Source of the DNA: Pseudoclavibacter terrae
GTDB lineage: Bacteria > Actinomycetota > Actinomycetes > Actinomycetales > Microbacteriaceae
Length of the DNA: 64,000 bases
Assembly (NCBI RefSeq): GCF_008831075.1
Contig: NZ_WBJX01000003.1
Coordinates: forward strand, 310,001 to 374,000
Direction of reading: 5' to 3'
Shown here: piece after piece, positions 8,759 through 16,383 of the stretch
Layout: each line of letters starts with the position of its first letter
Numbering within the stretch: the first letter of the stretch is position 1
Made by a program: the position numbers and the translations under genes
The notes under the pieces: generated by a model
Databases searched by the model: none
What the model saw: the letters and a program-made list of their open reading frames with translations, nothing else
Told to the model about the DNA's origin: nothing

Positions 8759-9364
8759 CTACTTCGCGGCCGATGCGGGCGAGACCGTGGTGACGGGAGC
8801 ATCGAGCTCCTCGTCAGCGATCCACAGGTCGTCGTCTGCGCGGAAGGTCTGCCAGAGGGCGTAGCCGACAGCGGCGACAGCTGCGACGCCAGCACCGATG
8901 AGCAGCCAGCCGCCGACGCCAACGCCGGAGCTGTTGTACTTCTTGTCGTACGCCTTCGATGCCTTCTTGGCGCGCGAGTTCAGCTCTTTCGAGACCTTTT
9001 TCGCGGAGCCGGCGACATCCTTGAGGTCGTGGTTCTTCGAAGCGAGGTTGCTGACCGTGCCAGCCACCGAGCCCGAGAGGCCCGCGACGACGGGGAGGAC
9101 CTTGCCGTTGAAGCGAACGCTCGCGTCTTCGTACTTCTCACGGGCCACGCTGTAGCCGCGGTCGAAGCTCGGGCGAACATTGTTGTCGTAGCTCTTCTGC
9201 AGAGCGGGGACGAGCTCGGACTCAGCCAAGCCCTTCGCGCTCACTCCAGCGGACTGCAGGATGCCACGAGCGTGCTCGATGACAGACTGCTGCTCGCTCC
9301 ACAGGTTTGTTGCGTCCTTGCGGAGACGCTTGAGTTCACGCGACTGCTTCCGTGAAAGGGCCAT
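8759..9364 (-). CDS. Conserved membrane protein of unknown function
   Basis: A 201-residue protein I do not recognise as a named family. Residues 1-60 are charged and helical, rich in Lys/Arg/Glu. The middle contains small-residue helices (LPVVAGLSGSVAGTVSNLA, then a Lys-rich stretch, residues 100-140). One membrane segment lies at about 148-170 (GGWLLIGAGVAAVAAVGYAL), followed by an acidic 25-residue tail. The ATG at 9362-9364 has GGAGGT about 5 bases upstream. It stands back to back with ppiA. A cytoplasmic helical protein with a C-terminal membrane anchor is the simplest reading; no function is proposed. Confidence 0.7.
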   Translation of the reverse strand: MALSRKQSRELKRLRKDATNLWSEQQSVIEHARGILQSAGVSAKGLAESELVPALQKSYDNNVRPSFDRGYSVAREKYEDASVRFNGKVLPVVAGLSGSVAGTVSNLASKNHDLKDVAGSAKKVSKELNSRAKKASKAYDKKYNSSGVGVGGWLLIGAGVAAVAAVGYALWQTFRADDDLWIADEELDAPVTTVSPASAAK

Positions 9365-9495
9365 TGGTACCTCCGGACGTTGACAAGTAGGTAGTGCATA
9401 TCTTGGCACGCTTCTGCCACACGCAACCTGAATCACCGCACGCTGTCGGCGGACAGGCAGAAGAGAAGTCGGACGGCTATGGAAAGATGACGAGC

Positions 9496-10035
9496 ATGTC
9501 AATCGCCACTGCACTAGCAACGATCAACACGAACCACGGCCCCATCAAGGTGGAGCTGTTCGGCAACCACGCGCCGAACACGGTCAAGACCATCGTCGGT
9601 CTCGCCACGGGCGAGCTCGAATGGACCGACCCTCGTGACGGCCAGACCAAGAGCACGCCCCTCTACGACGGCGTGATCTTCCACCGCATCATCCCCAACT
9701 TCATGATCCAGGGCGGCGACCCCACGGGCACCGGAACCGGCGGCCCCGGCTTCGCGTTCGACGACGAGATCCACCCCGAGCTCAACTTCAACGAGCCCTA
9801 CATCTTCGCCATGGCAAACGCGGGCAAGCAGCTCGGCCGCGGAACAAACGGATCGCAGTTCTTCATCACGACGGACCCGACGCCGTGGCTGCAGGGCAAG
9901 CACACCATCTTCGGCCGCGTTGCCGACGACGAGTCGCGCACGGTCGTCGACGCGATCGCCAAGGTTCCCACCGATGGCCGCGACAAGCCGCTCAAGGACG
10001 TCGTCATCGAGAGCGTCACCGTCGAGCAGCTCTAG
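9496..10035 (+). CDS. ppiA: Cyclophilin-type peptidyl-prolyl isomerase
   Basis: A 179-residue cytoplasmic cyclophilin with no signal peptide. The active-site signature is clear: VIFHRIIPNFMIQGGDPTGTGTGG, followed by MANAGK, GTNGSQFFITT and the Trp/His segment WLQGKHTIFGRV. It speeds cis-trans isomerisation at proline. The ATG at 9496 is preferred because GGAAAG sits 9 bases upstream; the ATG at 9487 would be too close to it. Location beside rhomboid, crgA and the kinase cluster matches ppiA near the actinobacterial origin. Confidence 0.92.
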   Translation: MSIATALATINTNHGPIKVELFGNHAPNTVKTIVGLATGELEWTDPRDGQTKSTPLYDGVIFHRIIPNFMIQGGDPTGTGTGGPGFAFDDEIHPELNFNEPYIFAMANAGKQLGRGTNGSQFFITTDPTPWLQGKHTIFGRVADDESRTVVDAIAKVPTDGRDKPLKDVVIESVTVEQL

Positions 10036-10056
10036 GCTCCAGGTCCCTCTTCACGA

Positions 10057-10932
10057 ATGACATCACCCGAGCTGTCGCAGCAGCGTGAGAACTTCTGCTA
10101 TCGACACCCAGACCGACAGAGCTTCGTTCTCTGTCAGCGGTGCGGCCGCACCGTCTGCCCCGAGTGCCAGACGCTCGCGCCTGTCGGCGTGATCTGTCCT
10201 GAGTGCATCCGGGAGTCGAATGCGAGGGCCAAGGCCGCTCAGCGGCCTTCGGCTCGAACGCGGCTGCGACGGCTCGGGCAGGACCAGCGGCCGCTCGTCA
10301 CGTACGCCATCATCGGCGTCTCGGCGATCCTCTGGCTCCTCCAGCAGGTGACCGGCGATCTGGTCACGGGCCTTCTCGTCTATCACGGCATCTACTCCCA
10401 CATCGGGAGTGGTGCGTTCGAGCCGTGGCGCATGCTGACGTCGGCCTTCGCGCACTCGACCGTCTTCCACCTCGCGTTCAACATGCTGACGCTGTGGATC
10501 TTCGGGCGGGTCCTCGAGCAGGTGTACGGCCACCTGAGGTTCGCGGCGCTCTATATCGTCAGCGCTCTCGGTGGTTCGCTCGCGATCGCCCTCGTCGCAC
10601 CGAATACGACCGTCCTCGGCGCATCCGGTGCAGTCTTCGGCCTGTTCGGCGCCTACTTCGTCGTCATGCGGCAAGCACGCATGAACACGATGTCGCTCAT
10701 CGTGCTCGTGGGCATCAACGTCGTCATGGGGTTCGTCATCCCGGGCATCGCCTGGCAGGCCCACCTCGGTGGCCTCGTCACCGGTGCGCTCTGCTCGTGG
10801 CTGTTCCTGTGGGAGTCGAAGTCGGCGAAGCCATCGCGGAAGGGGCTCTGGATAGTGGCGGCGCTCGGTGTGCTCATCGTGGTCGGCGCCACCGCCAGCG
10901 TCTCGCAACTGCCGCTGGGTATCGCCGGGTAG
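10057..10932 (+). CDS. Rhomboid-family intramembrane serine protease with N-terminal zinc finger
   Basis: A 291-residue protein. Residues 12-50 carry a B-box-like zinc finger with paired cysteines and histidine (CYRHPDRQSFVLCQRCG, then CPEC and CPECI). Six membrane segments follow (about 75-285). The catalytic Ser is in LGASGAVFGLFG and the catalytic His in WQAHLGGLVTG, so it should be an active rhomboid that cuts within membranes. The zinc-finger/rhomboid fusion is common in Actinobacteria. It follows ppiA by 21 bases and is probably cotranscribed. A strong terminator follows. Confidence 0.9.
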   Translation: MTSPELSQQRENFCYRHPDRQSFVLCQRCGRTVCPECQTLAPVGVICPECIRESNARAKAAQRPSARTRLRRLGQDQRPLVTYAIIGVSAILWLLQQVTGDLVTGLLVYHGIYSHIGSGAFEPWRMLTSAFAHSTVFHLAFNMLTLWIFGRVLEQVYGHLRFAALYIVSALGGSLAIALVAPNTTVLGASGAVFGLFGAYFVVMRQARMNTMSLIVLVGINVVMGFVIPGIAWQAHLGGLVTGALCSWLFLWESKSAKPSRKGLWIVAALGVLIVVGATASVSQLPLGIAG

Positions 10933-10946
10933 TCACTCGGAACGCC

Positions 10947-10982
10947 AAGAAGCCGCGCATCCATTGGGATGCGCGGCTTCTT
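10947..10982 (+). terminator. Terminator after the rhomboid gene
   Basis: Perfect 16-base stem (10947-10962 with 10967-10982) and a 4-base loop, ending in TTCTT. One of the strongest intrinsic hairpins in the window, 14 bases past the rhomboid stop. Confidence 0.85.
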
Positions 10983-11010
10983 GCTGTCCAGCCGTGCTGG
11001 CACGGCGAGC

Positions 11011-11043
11011 TGTGCACAAAAGTTATCCACAGGGTTATGCACA
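11011..11043. other. Cluster of three DnaA boxes
   Basis: Two boxes match TTATnCACA exactly and run in the same direction 12 bases apart (TTATCCACA at 11023-11031, TTATGCACA at 11035-11043). A third, TGTGCACAA at 11011-11019, is the reverse complement of TTGTGCACA, one change from the actinobacterial box TTGTCCACA. They lie between the 3' ends of two converging genes, so they are not in a promoter. dnaA is not in the window, so this is unlikely to be oriC itself. Confidence 0.65.
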
Positions 11044-11096
11044 CCTGGGGATGAATTACACAGCTGTTATTCGAGCTCCTGTGGAGGAGGAAGCGG

Positions 11097-11453
11097 CTAG
11101 CGCCAGTTCGTCGTCATGATGAAGCCGATGAACGCGATGCCGAACCCGACGAGGATGTTCCACGACCCGAGCTCGGCGATGGGAAGCGCGCCGCTCGTCA
11201 GGTAGAAGACGATGATCCAGAGGAACCCGACGATCAGGAAGCCGAACATGAGCGGCTTGAACCAGACCGGGTTCGGGTTGCGCTCATCGCTGTCGGCGAC
11301 GCCGGCCGCGCGCTTCTGCCTGCGCTGCTTCTCGGTCGCCGCGAGAGCGGCCGCTGCTGCGGACGCTTCCGACGAACGGTGCTTCTTCGTACCGGCCGGA
11401 GTCTTCTTCTCCGGCTCGTCGGACTTGGAGCCGCTGGACTTCTCACGAGACAT
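11097..11453 (-). CDS. crgA: Cell division protein CrgA-like
   Basis: A 118-residue protein. Residues 1-60 are hydrophilic, Lys/Ser/Ala-rich and cytoplasmic. The C-terminal half has two membrane segments (about 68-90 and 96-114) with the CrgA-like ending NILVGFGIAFIGFIMTTNWR. CrgA is a small actinobacterial divisome protein that links FtsZ, FtsQ/FtsI and Wag31 and restrains Z-ring assembly. The ATG at 11451-11453 has TAGGAT 7 bases upstream and no Shine-Dalgarno, supporting a leaderless start there rather than at 11462. It is divergent from the sortase gene with only 28 bases between the starts. Confidence 0.88.
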   Translation of the reverse strand: MSREKSSGSKSDEPEKKTPAGTKKHRSSEASAAAAALAATEKQRRQKRAAGVADSDERNPNPVWFKPLMFGFLIVGFLWIIVFYLTSGALPIAELGSWNILVGFGIAFIGFIMTTNWR

Positions 11454-11481
11454 GCGGGCCATCCTATCTATGATTGCTCCT
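11454..11481. promoter_or_regulatory. Back-to-back leaderless promoters of crgA and the sortase gene
   Basis: On the minus strand TAGGAT (11461-11466) is 7 bases from the crgA ATG. On the plus strand TATGAT (11469-11474) is 7 bases from the sortase ATG. The two -10 elements are only 2 bases apart, so each promoter's -35 region lies inside the other gene and the promoters must compete or cooperate. Confidence 0.6.
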
Positions 11482-12378
11482 ATGCCATCTGCTGAACGGC
11501 CTGGACGAGACGACGGGACCACCTCGATCGAGTCGCTCCTCGCCGACGATGACGGCTACCAGACTCGGGCCCAGCGGCGAGCCCAGGAGAACGAGACCCG
11601 TCAGCGACAGAGCTCGAGACGAGGTCAGCGCTCCGCGTCCGGCTCCAGGCCGCGCCGCAAGCTGAGCGTCGTCGGCGTCTCCGGCGAGGTGCTCATGACC
11701 CTCGGCGTCGTCATGCTCCTCTTCGTGGGCTGGAAGTACTGGCTCAACGACCTCATCGTCGGCGAGGAGCAGAACCAAGCCGGGCAGGAGCTCAGCCAGG
11801 TGCTCGCCGAGGGTGGCGAGGAAGCAACGACCGTGACCACGACCGACCCAGCGATCGGCATCCCCATCTCCTCGGCGCCGACCGTCACCAACGAGCGGTT
11901 CGCGATCCTCTACGTGCCCACCTGGGGTGCCGACTACGCGCGTCCCATCGCGCAGGGCATCGAGCAGCATGAGGTGCTCGACCACAACATCGGCCACTAC
12001 CCGGATTCGCAGATGCCCGGCGAGGTCGGCAACTTCGCGATCGCGGGCCACCGCCTCGCCTACGGGGCGTCCATGCAGAAGATCCACGAACTGCAGCTCG
12101 GTGACGAGCTCGTCGTGGAGACCGCAGACGGCTGGTACACGTACTCGTACCGCTCCGGTGAATACGTCGCACCGACCCAGGTCGACGTGCTGGGTTCAGT
12201 GCCCAGGTACCCCGAGCAGACGGGCACCGACCGGCTCATGATGATCATGAGCTGCAACCCGTTCTGGTCGACCGCCGAGCGCATCATCGGCTACGCGGTC
12301 TTCGACACCTTCACTCCGAGAGCTGACGGTCCGCCAGCGTCCATAGCGGCCTCGGTCGCGAGCCAGGGAGGTCTCTGA
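11482..12378 (+). CDS. srtE: Class E sortase
   Basis: A 298-residue protein. The first 60 residues are cytoplasmic and Arg/Gln/Ser-rich, then one membrane anchor (about 70-92), then the extracellular sortase domain. The catalytic triad is visible: His in FAIAGHRLAYG, Cys in MIMSCNPF, and Arg in STAERIIGY. Class E enzymes attach surface proteins to peptidoglycan or act as housekeeping sortases in high-GC Gram-positives. The residues before the Cys (MIMSC) differ from the usual TLxTC. The ATG at 11482 is placed 7 bases after TATGAT; ATG 11470 is in frame but overlaps that element. It overlaps the next small gene by one base. Confidence 0.88.
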   Translation: MPSAERPGRDDGTTSIESLLADDDGYQTRAQRRAQENETRQRQSSRRGQRSASGSRPRRKLSVVGVSGEVLMTLGVVMLLFVGWKYWLNDLIVGEEQNQAGQELSQVLAEGGEEATTVTTTDPAIGIPISSAPTVTNERFAILYVPTWGADYARPIAQGIEQHEVLDHNIGHYPDSQMPGEVGNFAIAGHRLAYGASMQKIHELQLGDELVVETADGWYTYSYRSGEYVAPTQVDVLGSVPRYPEQTGTDRLMMIMSCNPFWSTAERIIGYAVFDTFTPRADGPPASIAASVASQGGL

Positions 12379-12569
12379 TGTACGGCGCTCTCTGGCGTGT
12401 GCTCCCCGGCCCCTGGCCCGTGAAGCTGCTCATCGCCCTGATCCTCGTCGCGGCCGCGCTCTACGGCCTGATCTTCTTCGCGTTCCCCTGGGTGGATGCG
12501 CTGCTCACGCCCCAGAACGACGTCACCGTCGGTCTCGGCGCGCTGCCCCAGGCACCGGCTCAGAACTGA
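12378..12569 (+). CDS. Small membrane protein downstream of the sortase
   Basis: A 63-residue protein with one strong hydrophobic segment (about residues 15-42, KLLIALILVAAALYGLIFFA), a short N-terminal positive end and a polar C-terminus. Its ATG overlaps the sortase stop by one base, so it is translationally coupled. I recognise no named family. Small single-span proteins in this position occur in related actinobacteria; a role with the sortase is only an inference. A strong terminator begins 2 bases after its stop. Confidence 0.7.
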   Translation: MYGALWRVLPGPWPVKLLIALILVAAALYGLIFFAFPWVDALLTPQNDVTVGLGALPQAPAQN

Positions 12570-12570
12570 G

Positions 12571-12604
12571 CGAGGGCCCCTCCCGCGAACGGAAGGGGCC
12601 CTCG
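12571..12604. terminator. Bidirectional terminator between the sortase and kinase operons
   Basis: Perfect 11-base stem (12571-12581 with 12594-12604) and a 12-base loop, lying between the convergent sortase group and pknB. Confidence 0.8.
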
Positions 12605-12633
12605 ACTCTGTCAAGGTGCCTGCGGGGCGCGGA

Positions 12634-14406
12634 TCAATCCTCCGGAGGCGTCGACGGCTCACCACTCGGCGTGGCGTCGGGAGCCGGCGTCGTCGGTGTC
12701 GGCGCGGGCTCCGACGTGCAGTAGGTGACCTCGACCTGCGAGTGCTGGGCGACGGGGCCAGGAGGAACCGACATGTTCACGATCGGGTTTCCCTCGACCG
12801 CGAGGCACCCAGGGTCCTGCTTCACGACGGCCAGGAGTCCCAGCTCTCGCAGGGTCGCCGTCGCCGACTCAAGCGGCTGTCCGAGGAGGTCAGGCAGCGC
12901 TACGTTGCCCGTTGACGTCACGAGGTTGATGCTGGACGCCGCCGCGACGCTCGAACCGCCCGCAGGGTCGCTGCGCACGATCGTGCCCGCTGCGACCGTC
13001 GGGGAGTCCTCTGAGGTGATCTGGCCGACGCTCAGTCCGGCACCCTGCAGGGCAACCGTCGCCTGCTCGACGGTCATGCCGTTGATGTCAGGCATGGTCA
13101 CCGCCGACGGTCCCGTCGAGACCACGACCGTGATCTCCTGACCGAGCGAGACGCTGAGTCCGGATCCCGGAGTCGTGCTGATGACCTGGTTCTCGGGAAC
13201 ATCGTCACTGGTCTGGGCTTCGCGCACCGGAGTCAGACCGACCTCCTCGAGCGTCGTGCGCGCCGCGTCCCACTGCTCGCCGACGACATCCGGCACATCG
13301 ACACTCGTGTCGGGGAGTTGACCTGCCTGCGGCAGCTGGGAGACCCAGATGCTGACCGCGACGATGACCACCACGAGGAGCGCCGCTGCGCCCCAGATCC
13401 ACATCGCCGGAGGCCGACGCTGCACCTGGGGTGCTCGGTCATCGGTCTCGGACAGCGAGTTGAAGGCAGACTCCGTCGCACTCACACCGGAGGGCGCCGG
13501 GCCGAACAGCTGCGTGCGGTCGTCGTCCTCCACCTTCGTCGCGAAGGCCGGCATGATGCCCTGAGCGGCGAGGTCGAGGTCACGGCGGAACTCGGAGGCC
13601 GACTGGTAGCGGTCCTCGCGGCTCTTCGCGAGCGACCGCTTCACGACGGCGTTCATGGCCTTCGAGACCTTCGGGTTGATCTCGTTCGCGTCGATCGGGC
13701 GCTCGGTGACGTGCTGGTAGGCGACCGCGACGGCCGAGTCACCCTGGAAGGGGACCTTGCCCGTGAGCATCTCGTAGAGCACGATGCCCGCGGAGTAGAG
13801 GTCGCTTCGCCCGTCGACGTTCTCGCCCTTGGCCTGTTCCGGCGAGAAGTACGAGGCGGTGCCGAGGATGGCGGTGGTCTGCGCGATCGTGCCCGCGGTG
13901 TCCGAGATGGCTCGGGCGATGCCGAAGTCCATGACCTTGACCGTGTCCTCCGGCGTGATCATGATGTTCCCCGGCTTGATGTCGCGGTGCACGACTCCAG
14001 CACGGTGCGAGTACTCGAGCGCCGTGAGGATGCCCGTCATGTACTCGTGGATCTGCGTGTCGGCGAGGGGAGCGCCAGCCATGACATCGCGGAGCTGCTG
14101 CCCCTCGATGTACTCCATGACGATGTAGGGGACGACGAGCTCGTGTCCGTCGGCGCGCACGAACGTGTCCTCGCCCGCATCGAAGACGCGCACGATCGTC
14201 GGATGCGTCATTCGCGCGGCGGCCTGCGCCTCCTGGCGGAAGCGCGAGCGGAAGTCGGGCTCACCCGAGAGCTGCGTGTTGAGGAGCTTGACGGCGACGC
14301 GTCGGCCGAGCCGCTCATCGGTCCCGAGGTAGACCTCAGCCATACCTCCACGACCAATTCGCCGGCCGATGTCGTATCGGCCCGCGAGCGTGCGTTCGCC
14401 CTGCAT
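12634..14406 (-). CDS. pknB: PASTA-domain Ser/Thr protein kinase PknB
   Basis: A 590-residue receptor kinase. The kinase domain is at about 8-270 with IGRGGMAEVYLG, catalytic [10 protein letters not shown] and DFGIA. A juxtamembrane linker leads to one membrane segment (about 333-357), then three extracellular PASTA domains (about 370-570) and a Pro/Thr-rich tail. PknB senses muropeptide or lipid II and phosphorylates cell-wall and division proteins. ATG 14406 is used; GTG 14409 just before it is equally possible. Gene order after pknA and pbpA is the standard actinobacterial one. A gap of 183 bases to pknA may hold its own promoter. Confidence 0.95.
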   Translation of the reverse strand: MQGERTLAGRYDIGRRIGRGGMAEVYLGTDERLGRRVAVKLLNTQLSGEPDFRSRFRQEAQAAARMTHPTIVRVFDAGEDTFVRADGHELVVPYIVMEYIEGQQLRDVMAGAPLADTQIHEYMTGILTALEYSHRAGVVHRDIKPGNIMITPEDTVKVMDFGIARAISDTAGTIAQTTAILGTASYFSPEQAKGENVDGRSDLYSAGIVLYEMLTGKVPFQGDSAVAVAYQHVTERPIDANEINPKVSKAMNAVVKRSLAKSREDRYQSASEFRRDLDLAAQGIMPAFATKVEDDDRTQLFGPAPSGVSATESAFNSLSETDDRAPQVQRRPPAMWIWGAAALLVVVIVAVSIWVSQLPQAGQLPDTSVDVPDVVGEQWDAARTTLEEVGLTPVREAQTSDDVPENQVISTTPGSGLSVSLGQEITVVVSTGPSAVTMPDINGMTVEQATVALQGAGLSVGQITSEDSPTVAAGTIVRSDPAGGSSVAAASSINLVTSTGNVALPDLLGQPLESATATLRELGLLAVVKQDPGCLAVEGNPIVNMSVPPGPVAQHSQVEVTYCTSEPAPTPTTPAPDATPSGEPSTPPED

Positions 14407-14589
14407 CACGGAAGCAAGCTCCTCTCCCCTTGGCGGTGTCCACCAAGCTCAAGCCTCGTTAGTCTGCCGATCTTATCTCGCCCGGAATGGGTGAACGGTG
14501 CCATCGCTGCTGTGAACCGCACGTTTCATGTGCATGCATGGAGTTGAGCGAATTCGTTGCCTTGCGCCACCGAGCTCCGGGTCGCTGGG

Positions 14590-16383
14590 TCAGCCGCCGA
14601 GGGTAGGAGTGGGCTCCGTTGTGGCCGGCGACGAAGGCTGCGGCACCGTCGCGGAACCAGTGGGTGAATCGGCGCTGGTGTTCCCCGAGCCGCAGGTCGC
14701 GCTGTACGAGGCCTCGACGATCGAGGATCCCTCGCTCACGGTGGCCGTAGCCGTGGTTGCGGTTCCGGGGTCAGACTGCAGCTCGGCACCCGACACGTTG
14801 ACGTTGTAGCTCGAGAGACTCTGACCGGGAGGGCACTGGAATGAGGGCCAGCTGATGCTGGCCTGCGTTCCGGCCGCGTTGACCGTGACCGTGGGCGCGG
14901 TCGTCGGCGTGTTCGGCGTCGCCATGCTGTCGTAGACCGTGAGCGTCACGGTCGAACCGAGGTCGACGGTGCCGGTCGGGCTGACCGCGGTCACCGTGTT
15001 GACGTCGTCCGGGTTCGTCGCGACGGGTCCGACGGCACGCGCCGGGGTCAGTCCCAACTCGGAGATGCGAGTGGCGGCCGTGTCGTAGTCGAGGCCGATG
15101 AAGTCACCCTGCGCGATGGAGACCGTGGTCGGCGTGCTGACCGACGGGGTCGGCTGCTCCGGTGGGGTCTCCACAGCGGTCGTCTCTGCAGCGGTCGGCG
15201 GCGGCGTCGTCTCGGCAGGGGCATTGCTGTTCAACAGCGCCACGGCGAACCAGGCGAGCGCAGCCGCGAAGAGCACGATCGCGCCGATCAGCACCCAGAC
15301 CCACGCCGCGGGCTTCTTCCGCTCGTCGGTGGCAGGGGAGACGAGTGCATCCGACTGCTCCTCACCCTCGACGGGAGTGCCGCCGATGAGCGTGTCGAAG
15401 TCGTCCTTCATGACCTCGGTGGTGCCCGCGGCGGTGCCGAGCACCGTGGTGCGCGCACCCTCATCCATGACCGCCGTGCGGTCGAGCGGGGCAGTCGCGT
15501 CGCCGACCTCGTCAGCGGTGGTGAGCCCGAGGACCGCCGGCACGGCCTGAGCCGCGCGGGTCACGTTGCCGTCGCGGAGCGCACGAGCAGCCCTGGCGAA
15601 GACCTCGGCCGACGCCGGGCGGTCGTCCGGCTTCTTGGCGATCGCGGCGAGGACCAGGTTGCGCACGGGCTCTGGCACCGTGACCGGCAGCGCAGGGGGC
15701 TCGTCGTTGATGTGGGCCATGGCGATCGCGACCTGCGACTCGCCAGTGAATGGACGCCGCCCCGCGAGTGCCTCGTAGGCGACGATGCCGAGCGAGTAGA
15801 TGTCGGTTGCCGGGTTCGCCGCGTGACCCGACGCCTGCTCCGGCGAGAGGTACTGCACGGTGCCCATGACCTGACCGGTCGCCGTCAGAGGAACCTGGTC
15901 GGCGATGCGGGCGATGCCGAAGTCGGTGATCTTCACCCGGCGGTCTGGGGTGATCAGCAGGTTTCCGGGCTTGATGTCACGGTGCACGAGACCGGCCTTG
16001 TGAGCGGCGTGCAGGGCGAGAGCCGTCTGCGAGACGATGTCCATGACCTGGTCCGGAGGGAGCACGCGCTCGCGCTCCAGCACGGTCGACAGAGCCTCGC
16101 CGGGCACGAGCTCCATGACGAGGTAGGCGGATCCGTTCTCCTCGCCGTAGTCGTACACGTTGGCGATGCCCTCGTGGTTCACCAGGGCGGCGTGCCTCGC
16201 CTCGGCACGGAAGCGCTCGAGGAAGCCAGGGTCGCCCATGTACTCGTCTTTGAGGATCTTGATCGCCACGGTGCGACCGATCACCTGATCGGTCGCTTCC
16301 CAGACCTCGCCCATACCGCCGATGGCGATGCGCGAGCTCAGCTTGTACCGGTCTCCGAACGAAACACCTGCAGCTGGTCTCAT
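14590..16383 (-). CDS. pknA: Ser/Thr protein kinase PknA with an extracellular PASTA/beta-domain tail
   Basis: A 597-residue kinase. The kinase domain fills residues 10-270 ([27 protein letters not shown]). A linker and one membrane segment follow (about 355-380), then a Pro/Thr-rich stretch, one PASTA-like domain (about 425-485), and a last beta-rich module of about 90 residues with two cysteines (FQC and ATC) resembling an Fn3/Ig-like fold. PknA in other actinobacteria usually lacks such a tail. The ATG at 16383 overlaps the pbpA stop (ATGA) and matches the start of homology; the frame open to 16530 runs antisense inside pbpA. Confidence 0.92.
   Translation of the reverse strand: MRPAAGVSFGDRYKLSSRIAIGGMGEVWEATDQVIGRTVAIKILKDEYMGDPGFLERFRAEARHAALVNHEGIANVYDYGEENGSAYLVMELVPGEALSTVLERERVLPPDQVMDIVSQTALALHAAHKAGLVHRDIKPGNLLITPDRRVKITDFGIARIADQVPLTATGQVMGTVQYLSPEQASGHAANPATDIYSLGIVAYEALAGRRPFTGESQVAIAMAHINDEPPALPVTVPEPVRNLVLAAIAKKPDDRPASAEVFARAARALRDGNVTRAAQAVPAVLGLTTADEVGDATAPLDRTAVMDEGARTTVLGTAAGTTEVMKDDFDTLIGGTPVEGEEQSDALVSPATDERKKPAAWVWVLIGAIVLFAAALAWFAVALLNSNAPAETTPPPTAAETTAVETPPEQPTPSVSTPTTVSIAQGDFIGLDYDTAATRISELGLTPARAVGPVATNPDDVNTVTAVSPTGTVDLGSTVTLTVYDSMATPNTPTTAPTVTVNAAGTQASISWPSFQCPPGQSLSSYNVNVSGAELQSDPGTATTATATVSEGSSIVEASYSATCGSGNTSADSPTGSATVPQPSSPATTEPTPTLGG

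Noticed and set aside
11011-11043. Replication origin oriC
   Set aside because: Only three boxes, no clear AT-rich unwinding region, and dnaA/dnaN are not adjacent.
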